DNA from: Cudoniella acicularis
Taxonomy: Eukaryota; Ascomycota; Leotiomycetes; Helotiales; Helotiaceae
Assembly: GCA_013054445.1 (NCBI GenBank)
Contig: JAAMPI010000018.1
Coordinates: forward strand, 1-64,000
Direction: 5' to 3'
Length of the DNA: 64,000 nucleotides
In this document: piece after piece, positions 56,132-64,000 of the stretch
Layout: every line of letters begins with the position of its first letter
How positions within the stretch are numbered: the first letter of the stretch is position 1
The notes under the pieces: model-generated
The model's database searches: none
What the model was told of the DNA's origin: nothing
What the model saw: the letters and a program-made list of their open reading frames with translations, nothing else
Program-made: the position numbers and the translations under genes

Positions 56132-57896
56132 ATATTAGTGGATATAAGCCAACTCAACCCAGTTTTAAAGCAAAAACCTCCACCCCTAAAATCCAATCCA
56201 AGACTGCGACCAGTAGATATCGTGACAAGATCTTAAAGAAGGAGCAAGGCCGCATCTAATTAATCCGCTCCTAGCTATTTAGGAATAATCGGATACGACT
56301 GACGGAATCGGGATCTTTGCAGGGCTTTAAGAAAACTTTAATCCCAGGTGTTGACATACTGGCATGAAAGGGAACTTGCTCGAGACAAGACACCCACGCA
56401 AGGAGAGGCGATCCAGGTCCCACGAAGATAGGTTGTAGGGGGTAGCGTGTTACGAAAAGTCGTCTCACTCCGCCGCCGTCTGCTGCGATGTTTTGGTCAA
56501 TATTCAAACTTTAATCAATTTCGTGATGTTCCTTCTGTGATCCGAGCGATTATGTTTTGGGACCCTGTCAGGACCGGAGGCTGCTGAATAATTTCGGGTC
56601 ACTGCAAAAGGTTGAAAAGGCAAATTGTTGTCTCGAGGTCAGCTCTCAAAATCCTCTTGCCAAAGTTGCCATCTTCGTTGGAAGGTAGAAGTTGCCAAGT
56701 CTCAGTCGCATGTCGGACGAAATTGCGTAGTGAAACCGTTGACGACCATGCTGTATTTCTCAACATGAAACCAACGAACAGGCTCCGGTTATTTCCATTC
56801 GAACTTTGCACAAAGATGTCGCTGAGAAGATGTTGACCAACTTGACCGCAGCTGGAGAGGAGGATGAGGTTTCGTTTTAAGCGAGCTATTTTTATGCTGG
56901 CTGACTAGCTCGTGATTAGCTCCCTGGGTACAGAAGTACCTAGATGCCCATCTTTCGTAGGGGTTAGTTGCCGCACATCGCCATCGAGCCCTGAATCCCT
57001 GCCTCCCTGCCTGGAGTCCCGGCCCTATGCCCCAAGATTTGGTTGTGGAACCAGTGGATGAGGCCAACAACGGTGCAGGGATAGGGTCGTTGTAATTGCA
57101 TTGGATCCTTCTCCTCGTGAGTCGTTACCTAACGGTCCTCACTTCATCCTCTACTGTCAAAAAGGCGGCAAAGCCCCAAAATGCCAAGTCTCCTGCCACT
57201 ATCGGACAACGGGCCTCCCGAACGTGTTTCAATTCTTAATCGTTGATCTCCCGAACTCGAATGCTAGGTTCTCCAGCAAGCAAAAGTTTATCCAGAAATC
57301 AGGATCCTCAGGCGCAGCCATTCTCATAGTGTGCGATATGCTGGGGCGAAGCGTAGGCAAAAGAAGATATAGTGGTTAGAGTTAATTGAGGGTTCAGGGC
57401 CGGTGAGATGTGCATATTTTCTTCAACAGGTCCTGTGCTTTATACTTTAGGCTGTGAGTATATATCTATTTTTTGTGGTGTTGTGGCGCGCGATTGTTTT
57501 GCAGGGACGGGGAGGGGCAGTGTATCCAAAGGGGGAGCCTGGACACGCCAACCCCGGAATAAAGTTTACCTGCAGCTTCTGCTGATGTGTGTCTGCAACA
57601 AGGGTCGGGAATGGTGGGCGAAGTGCGGTTAACAACCGTATCTTCCTTCGACTGTAAGCGCAGAAATTTAGGGGCAAGCTTTTGATCCAACGATTCCTTC
57701 CTGGCGGTTGTACGAGTAGGCTCAAGGTTGTATAACTAAAATACCAGTACGCCAAAATGGACATAAGTTGCAGTGGGGCCCCAGTACTTTATTTTTACAA
57801 CTTTAAGTTCCTTGCCCACATTCATTACTGGTCTTTCGTTTTTGACTTTCGCTTGTCCTTTTCCTCTCTGCCTCTGTCGGTCTTTACCTACTCAAC
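56132..57896. other. Intergenic, no gene seen
   Basis: 1.8 kb upstream of the lipase gene. Only short frames without motifs. Pyrimidine-rich just before the lipase ATG. Confidence 0.5.
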
Positions 57897-58990
57897 ATGT
57901 GGTCTACTCTGAAGTGCGCCTTGCTCCTTGGAGCCATTGTTGTCGACGCCACCCCTTTCCTCAAAGGAAAATCTAAAAATTCCGCTGCACAAATTAGTGC
58001 TATCGACTCCGATCAGCTTTCTCAACTCGAGCATTTCAGCCAATGGGCTAAAGCGGCGTACTGTTATGGAAATGTCCAAGGAGGAAACACGAAGGTCGAA
58101 TGCTCCAACAGCAATGGAACTTGCCCACTCGTCGAGACGGCTTCTACAAGTATCATTGCACCTTTCGTACAGTATGATTTGAAATCTTTGAATAGTTAAA
58201 AGAAGTGGCGCTAATAACTTTAAAGGGGCGAGTCTGATACCAAAGGCTTTGTTGCCGTGGACGACACCAACAAAATGATCGTAGTCTCCATACAAGGCAC
58301 CGCACGAAAGTCAAATTTCGATAGCGTTCTGACTGATCTCAAAATCGCCCGCGTCAAGACTGATCTCTGCAAAACTGCTAATACTAAAGATGGCTGTGAG
58401 GTTCACAAAGGGTTCTACAAGGCCGCTATGGATGTCCAAGGGATTGTTCAGGGAAATGTGACAGCTGCTCTAGCATCCCATCCAGACTACAAGGTTATTG
58501 TCACAGGGCACTCCCTCGGAGCAGCTATCGCAGCTTTGCTAGCCACCATGATCAGAAACGCTGGTACCAATGTTGACCTTGTACGTTTTCCCTCCACTTA
58601 CCAAAACATTATCACATTTTAACAACATCACAGTACAACTACGGGCAACCCCATCTCGGAACCACCGACATCGCCAACTACATCCAATCGCAGGCCCCAT
58701 CCAAAGGCAGCAACTTCCGCGTAACCCACTTCAACGATCCCGTCCCTCAACTGCCTCCCCACGATCTGGGCAACTGGGACCATTTCTATCCCGAGTTCTG
58801 GATTAAGATCAACACTGGCACCGTTGCCGCCACGGACGTGGATCAAATCAACGCAACCCTGTACACGAAGGCCGGAAACGAGGGTCAGACTTCCAAATTT
58901 GGACCTTTGGTTGATATTGCTGAGCATGTCGGCGCGCATCGATTATATTTTGGAACTATCCCGGGTTGTCGTTCTCTTCCACCTACATGA
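57897..58990 (+). CDS. Secreted class 3 (fungal) triacylglycerol lipase
   Basis: Three exons, 57897-58171, 58226-58580 and 58634-58990, give 328 residues. A signal peptide (MWSTLKCALLLGAIVVDA) is followed by the N-terminal helix LEHFSQWAKAAYC with conserved Tyr-Cys. FVAVDDTNKMIVVSIQGTAR is the strand leading to the oxyanion hole (class 3 lipases have FRG; here IQG). VIVTGHSLGAAIAALLA at 182-198 carries the nucleophile Ser188. After splicing, NDPVPQLPPH holds the likely catalytic Asp, and EHVGAHRLYFG near the C-terminus the His. Several cysteines suit an extracellular, disulfide-bonded enzyme of the Rhizomucor/Thermomyces lipase group or related feruloyl esterases. Confidence 0.88.
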
Positions 58991-59479
58991 GTTTTGGTGA
59001 ATTGATAGCGTTTGGCTGGTTGTTTTTTTATGAGCATAGTTTAGCTGGATGCGACATAGTTATTGCGATACCCAATGTAAGATTATAACATATTTTAGTA
59101 AATAAGTCATATTCCAAGGATTAGGTGTCTCCTTGTCTGTTTAGTGGGAAAGAGGGTTTAAAACAAACGACTCTTATTACGAACTTCTAGCCTTCGATTT
59201 TGCTCGAATAGTGGTGGAGACAAAGGACGTTGCCCTGCGTCGCTCAACTAGAGTGGCTAAGCCACCTCATTAGTTCTTTATTCAGAATTTTCAATGTTTC
59301 GCAAAATGAACCATCCAACAGTCAAACACAGAGCTTCATTATAACGATGAGTTTCATTCTTAATTGTTATCTCTATACTGTGTCAAGTACATCATCTTAC
59401 TAGTGAGTTGTATCCACAAAGCCTCCAAAACACCATCGCAATGCCAATACCCAACGCAAGGGGCGAATAGACTAACAAC
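58991..59479. other. Intergenic, convergent
   Basis: 489 bp holding the 3' ends of the lipase and Mgs1 genes; AT-rich, nothing else seen. Confidence 0.45.
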
Positions 59480-61141
59480 TTAAGGCCAGGCCCCTGGATC
59501 TATCTCCGTACCCAAATCTCTTTCTTCCAAGAACTTCCTCTCCCTCAACTGGTCTGGCAAATACTCCTGAACGACTCTCCCCTCTTTGTAGTTAGGATTA
59601 TACTTGTATTGATCTCCATATCCCAGCTCTTTCATCAATTTTGTTGGAGCGTTTCTCAAGTGGATTGGGATTGGTAAGCCTGCTACCCCAGGCTCTCTCA
59701 ATGCAGCGAAGGCGTTATTCAGGCCTCGATAGGCTCTTGTGCTCTTCGGAGCTAAACTTAAAGCAACTGTTGCATGGGCTAGAGCAATTCTACATTCTGG
59801 CATGCCTATCTTTTCAGCGGCTGTGTACGCGCCGGTTGCAAGACTCAACATGCTATTGTCAGCAAGGCCCACGTCTTCGGAAGCAATAACGACCATTCTT
59901 CGAGCAACATATAGAGGATCTTCTCCCGACTGAAGCATACGAGCTAGGTAATACAGCGCGGCATCTGGATCACTGCCTCTCACTGACTTGTGAAAAGCAG
60001 ATATCGTATCGTAATGTTGATCGCCAGCTCTGTCATACACCAGCGTTTTCGTCAGAGAAGATTTTATCTCTTCTTTTGTGATATTTGGCCGCGTTGATAA
60101 GGACATCGCTAGCTCCAAGAGATTTAGAGCTGTTCGAGCATCTCCATCTGAGAAAGCAGCCAAATATTTCAGGAATTCTGTGTCCAAAATGCCTTCAGGT
60201 ATATCCTGGCCCTCTGCTGCCCAGGCTCTTTCAAGGATTTGCAAAATATCATCATCTTGCAATTTCTGTAGCGTGAACGTTCGGCATCGTGACAGTAATG
60301 CGTTTTGGACCTTGAAAGACGGATTTTCCGTGGTGGCACCTATCAAAGTGACCTGCCCATTCTCAACTGGTCCCAAAAAGCAGTCCTGCTGAGACTTTGT
60401 AAAACGATGGATTTCGTCGCAGAACAATATCGTCTTTCGTCCGGTCAACCCTAGCTCTCCCCTTGCTTCTGCGAATATCTTCTTGCAATCCGCAACTCCC
60501 GAGCTGGTGCTGTTGATTTCCACAAACCGGCTTCCAACCATGGAGGCAATGCATCTTGCAATCGTAGTTTTGCCGGTTCCAGCACCACCCCATAATATCA
60601 TAGACGGTACTCGATCTTGTTCAATTAAACTTCTCAAAACTCCATTGGGTCCAACCAATTCTTGTCCAATACATTCATCGAGAGTCCGTGGACGCATTCG
60701 TTCTGCCAAGGGTGCAGCCTTTTGGAAAGCATTTATCTTGGCCTTCTTCGCAGGTGGTTCTTCGAAAGGCCTGCTAGCTATTTCTGGCTCTTGCCTTACA
60801 GAAGTCTTTGGCATAGCGTCATCGAAAGACCGTTTTCGTTGTGGCTGATTTGGAGTTGTGGTAGATGTGCCATTGCTTTGTGCTTTTGGTTGGAAGTTTA
60901 AGCTTGGACTGGCTTCGACTTTCGGCGTAGGATATACAGGAGCAGGAGCACGCTTCGCTGCCGGTGTGAAGAAGTTCGATACGGAAGGTTTTTGGGATGC
61001 TGGAGGCTTCTGTGTCGAAGCTTCATTTTGCTGGGTATGTGGCGGAGAACCAGTATCAAGGTATGATTCGCATCCAGAGTCGATGTGATTATTTATGTCT
61101 CTTGGTTTGACTGCTTTGCCGCAAATAGGGCAGTCAACCAT
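59480..61141 (-). CDS. MGS1: AAA+ ATPase Mgs1/WRNIP1 (RarA family)
   Basis: Single exon of 553 residues from the ATG at 61141; the frame extends upstream without an ATG. The N-terminus is a Rad18-type UBZ ubiquitin-binding zinc finger (Cys4, Cys7, His19, Cys24). A disordered linker includes a VSNFFTPAAKR stretch, which may be PCNA-binding (PIP-like). The AAA+ core has Walker A GGAGTGKTT at 185-193, Walker B ILFCDEIHRF, sensor 1 LIGATTENPSF and LLSRCRTF arginine-finger region. The RarA C-terminal tetramerisation part follows (GEDPLYVARRMVVIASEDVG, ALAHATVALSLAPKS). Mgs1 acts at stalled replication forks with PCNA and polymerase delta. Confidence 0.95.
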   Translation of the reverse strand: MVDCPICGKAVKPRDINNHIDSGCESYLDTGSPPHTQQNEASTQKPPASQKPSVSNFFTPAAKRAPAPVYPTPKVEASPSLNFQPKAQSNGTSTTTPNQPQRKRSFDDAMPKTSVRQEPEIASRPFEEPPAKKAKINAFQKAAPLAERMRPRTLDECIGQELVGPNGVLRSLIEQDRVPSMILWGGAGTGKTTIARCIASMVGSRFVEINSTSSGVADCKKIFAEARGELGLTGRKTILFCDEIHRFTKSQQDCFLGPVENGQVTLIGATTENPSFKVQNALLSRCRTFTLQKLQDDDILQILERAWAAEGQDIPEGILDTEFLKYLAAFSDGDARTALNLLELAMSLSTRPNITKEEIKSSLTKTLVYDRAGDQHYDTISAFHKSVRGSDPDAALYYLARMLQSGEDPLYVARRMVVIASEDVGLADNSMLSLATGAYTAAEKIGMPECRIALAHATVALSLAPKSTRAYRGLNNAFAALREPGVAGLPIPIHLRNAPTKLMKELGYGDQYKYNPNYKEGRVVQEYLPDQLRERKFLEERDLGTEIDPGAWP

Positions 61142-61443
61142 GTTGAAAGCAAAATTGTCAACGCAAGGTGTGAATGTTGCTGATGGAATTACTTTTGGAT
61201 TTGTGAGACGCGGGTTCCAGTCGGAAGACGCGTTGAGCTGCTGCTGCACCCAAGCTCCCGGAAGCTAGTGTGTTTGACAGGGGATGGAATGTACCTAGGT
61301 ACCTGAAATCTCACCGGGTGCAAAGCAACCTCAATCATTTCTCACAAAAAATATTCATCACAGTGTCACAATGCGATGAATCGAGCTCAACACAACATGC
61401 GTTGTGGATTTTCGAGACATGATCGTCGTTGATTTTCTAGCTG
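61142..61443. other. Intergenic
   Basis: Short promoter region of MGS1, nothing else recognised. Confidence 0.4.
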
Positions 61444-62300
61444 CTAGCCGTAGCAAAGTACAGAGGAGGGATCAAGATTTCTCTCTGCTGAAGTATCGCC
61501 TCCTAGTGTCTCGTATGTATTATCACCAATAGTTCCCTTCTGTCTAGGCATTCCCGCACCATTTGCGGCATCTGCGTTGACTCTTGCTATCTTCTGCTCA
61601 GCCAGTCGTCCTGGATCATTTTTCGATCCAATCTCAGAATTGAAGCTTGCGTTCTTCCTATCATTACTCTCAAACCCTCCTTCTGTCAAGTTCTTTCCCT
61701 TGGGTCCTCCAACATCGACATACTGGCTATTCACACAACTTGGGGCAGTACCAGCATTACTTGTTGAACCGCCGGTGGAGTATGAACCCTCTGTATTTTG
61801 TACAGCAAGGCCCTTAGATTGTCCTCCAGCAGCATCCGGGTATGATGTGCTAGCAGCCTCCAGTTTCTTTTCCTCAGCCCAATCCTCCTGAGCCATGCGG
61901 GCTTCAGCATCCGAGGCTGGATCTAGTCTCGTTGCACCTGAGGTGCTGGTGTTTGCAAATGTCGAGTTTGAGCCAGAAACACCGAGAGGGTCGCGGTTCG
62001 AGGCGAAACCTCGTCCTGCTCTGGTGGATTCTGCTGCCAGAGAGTCGGAAGCTATTGCGCCAGCTCCCTCTCGAATTTCAGACGCATTTGGGTCAGTGAC
62101 CCAGCAGACTGTTAGCTTCTCGCCCTGAACCTAGAAACTTGTGAAGAGAAGCCCTCGGAACTTGCAGCTCTTTCAACATCAGTCAACAACGAGTATTCTC
62201 CAACAGAGCCTTTCGTGCCTGGGTGACAGGGCTGGATTAAAGCTAAAAGATAGGGAGGACTAACTACCTTGGTTCCGTGGGTTGGGTTTCAACCAGACAT
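61444..62300 (-). pseudogene. Seed-maturation/LEA-like (SMP domain) protein, damaged 5' end
   Basis: From about 62127 to 61444 one frame reads DPNASEIREGAGAIASDSLA, then SGATRLDPASDAEARMAQED, AAGGQSKGLAVQNTEGS, GPKGKNLTEGGFESNDRKNA and GAGMPRQKGTIGDNTYETLG. These low-complexity, hydrophilic repeats are typical of fungal SMP/LEA-like proteins thought to protect dry or stressed cells. Upstream, an adjoining frame gives LTDVERAASSEGFSSQVSR, which continues only after a one-base shift near 62128-62135. The candidate start at 62300 reads Met-Ser-Gly followed directly by TGA (62289-62291) and then NPTHGTK. Two lesions suggest a pseudogene. A downstream Met (MAQEDWAEEKKL, 61896) could still begin a 150-residue protein. 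Confidence 0.5.
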
Positions 62301-62848
62301 AATGACGAATTTAGTATTGACAGGAGTTTCTTGGGATTTGCTTAATTCAATATAGAATAAACGAATATGAACATGGGCAGGTGTCAAGGTGTTGTCGAGT
62401 ATTGCTTTGTTGTTTAACAATGCTGTAATTTAGTTCTATCATCATAGCTCTCGGCATGACATCACACCACTGCAGAGTTAGGTTCTTTCAACATTGCCTA
62501 TACTTACGGGTGGCGATTTTCATGGAATCGAAGGAAGTAACCGAAGAAACGGGCTTTCTGGTGGAGATATTCCATGAGTATGACAGAGGTACAAGAATAA
62601 TTGAGAAGCTGTAAACCATACCAAAGCATAGGGGAGAAAGTTTGGAGAAAAACTGCGTCATGTGGAGGCTTTGTTGAAGTGCTGGTCGCGTGACTCATTT
62701 TCCTGGATTTTACTGACTTATATTGACGAAAACCAACATGCTTGAAAATATATTTAGACGCTTTCTATAAAAACATCTAGGTAGGATAGCTTGCGGTTTA
62801 TGAACATATCTTTTCATCCTTCTATTATACCGTCATTCAACAACCTCA
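62301..62848. other. Mostly intergenic; possible small exon
   Basis: A 64-codon minus-strand frame at 62504-62698 starts with ATG (MSHATSTSTKPPHDAVFLQT) and ends beside a good GTAAGT donor, so it could be a first exon. I found no convincing continuation and no family. Confidence 0.3.
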
Positions 62849-63147
62849 TCAAACCTCTAATTTCTTCGCATCCTTTGGTAGCCCTTCCAAATTATCCTTT
62901 CCCTGTCTTCCCACATCACTCATATCCGTACCTCCCTCTTTAACACCCTGCTTGTACTCGCTGGCTCTCGAAGACCAGTTGATGAGGTATCGGTCGTGGG
63001 AATCTCAGCCTGTCGCTCACCGGCTTTGACGTTTACAGTTCGTGCATCGGCGGGGTTCCAGTCTGAAGCAACCGGGGGATCTTCTGGGAGGGGAAGGTTG
63101 GCTTGATGCTCAGCGACGAGATCCGCTTTGCTTTGCTGGCCTGACAT
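62849..63147 (-). pseudogene. Small hydrophilic stress-type protein, frameshifted
   Basis: ATG at 63147; the frame reads MSGQQSKADLVAEHQANLPL, then PEDPPVASDWNPADARTVNV, and stops at 62920. A second frame takes over before that and gives RASEYKQGVKEGGTDMSDVG and GKDNLEGLPKDAKKLEV to a TGA at 62849-62851. That ending looks more protein-like and more hydrophilic than the tail of the first frame. One-base shift near 62975-62995. Its composition resembles the SMP-like neighbour. An undetected short intron could also join the two parts, but none fits. Confidence 0.45.
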
Positions 63148-63597
63148 ATTGTGGTGATTTCTGAAATTCCGTTAGAAGTTGGATTCGAAGTGAGTGTTTC
63201 ATACTTGATGCAAATATCCTTCTGGACTTTTGGGTGATTTGACGTTGTTTTGAACCTGTAGATGGAAGCTGTTACAAATTCCCACCAAGAAAAAATTATA
63301 GACTTGAGACCCTAGACTACGCGAAAGTAAATATATCATTCCATCAAAGCTGTGCTGAACTAAACGTTGGCAGTCAAGGGTGCAAGGAGGGGTTCAGGGG
63401 CGATCGGTTTTGGTATGACGTTTAGTTAAATACGGCAATGGGGGCTGATGAATCGTGCAAGCCTCTTAAACGGCTTAAGGCATCGTCAAATTGGTATCAT
63501 TAATCATCTATGTACTATTCACATACGCCAGCCTGCCCCCTTTGACACCAATATCCCAAACTCCAACATCACCTGTTACCACTTGGAACACATTGTT
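63148..63597. other. Intergenic
   Basis: 450 bp without a supported gene between the small hydrophilic protein and the gamma-tubulin stop codon. Confidence 0.4.
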
Positions 63598-64000
63598 TTA
63601 AGGTGCTCTGTTGTCCCCTGCCTCTCCTGCAGCAGCCTTGTCCCCAGTATCGGGGTTTAGATAATCAGCGTCTTCTGCCGCTTCGTATTCTGCTATGAGG
63701 TCTGTAACAACCTCTCTAGCTTCGTCAAACTCATTAAGATTGTCAGAAAAGGGTGCAGTCTTCTTATAACCTTCCATAAATGCGTTTCGCTTCCGCATAC
63801 CATCGTATTGTCGCACAATACGCTTAAAAAGCTAATGAGTCCCGTGTTAGCCTGTGATATTCCATAGAAAAGGGACTAGACTTACAGTAGCTATGCTGGT
63901 ATGATTTGCCAACATGAGACCGCTAACTCTGTGGCTCATTGGAATGTATGGGCTTTTCTTGGTCAAGGCTACTTGGATACTGGCTGGACCCCAAGGAATG
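63598..64000 (-). CDS. Gamma-tubulin, C-terminal exons (partial, runs off right edge)
   Basis: Two exons on the minus strand: >64000-63886 and 63831-63598, split by a 54-nt intron. The first reads [20 protein letters not shown] then [18 protein letters not shown], and the last [20 protein letters not shown] followed by [19 protein letters not shown]. These are gamma-tubulin-specific C-terminal helices (H11-H12) where alpha and beta tubulins differ. Gamma-tubulin nucleates microtubules at spindle pole bodies. The tail after YLNPDTGD is short and Ala/Gly-rich. About 190 residues are visible or implied here; the GTPase domain lies outside the window. Confidence 0.93.

Overview
The window looks like nuclear DNA of a filamentous ascomycete (Pezizomycotina). 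The signs are dense genes on both strands, many 45-60 nt introns with GT..AG ends and CTAAC/CTGAC-like branch sites, and families typical of moulds: LaeA-like methyltransferase, fungal Zn2Cys6 regulator, 2EXR proteins, Dsc3, allantoate-type MFS permease. A Leotiomycetes/Helotiales origin is my guess from the gene families; nothing in the sequence proves it.

Left third (0-16 kb): a C2H2 protein cut by the window edge; a decayed SAM methyltransferase; an MFS permease; the v-SNARE Vti1; an FAD-dependent amine-oxidase-like protein; a LaeA-like methyltransferase in ten small exons, none long enough to stand out as an open frame; the Golgi Dsc E3 ligase subunit Dsc3; and a mitochondrial-type kynurenine aminotransferase.

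Middle (16-50 kb): three 2EXR paralogues in tandem (one intact, one with an in-frame TGA, one missing its start), a Zn2Cys6 transcription factor, a rhodanese/UPF0176 protein, a membrane-anchored GDSL-like esterase, a Utp5-like ribosome-biogenesis protein, a BET bromodomain protein (Bdf1), a damaged secreted calcineurin-like phosphoesterase/5'-nucleotidase, the plasma-membrane fusion protein Prm1, an ARMH3/UPF0588 protein, the Fe-S assembly protein Isa1 and a Dabb-domain protein. These are mostly housekeeping genes and form no biosynthetic cluster.

Right part (50-64 kb): the main point of interest. A HAD-family hydrolase gene is split. Its first exons, with the DxDG motif, lie at 50.57-50.75 kb; its cap domain and later motifs resume at 54.53 kb. 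The 3.7 kb between holds a single gene for a 925-residue protein with a complete tyrosine-recombinase catalytic set (R, HxxR, H, Y) and a C-terminal block of C2H2-like zinc fingers. This is a minimal single-gene mobile element, related at least in style to Cryptons and to DUF3435 Starship captains. After it come a fragment of a berberine-bridge-type oxidase, a secreted class 3 lipase, the Mgs1/WRNIP1 AAA+ ATPase, two small damaged LEA/SMP-like genes and the 3' end of gamma-tubulin, which runs off the right edge.

I assembled exon structures by hand from splice signals, reading frame and family motifs. Each junction was checked for phase, but none has transcript support. A few N bases (near 31,967 and 48,578-48,588) show this is draft sequence, so single-base lesions could be sequencing errors.
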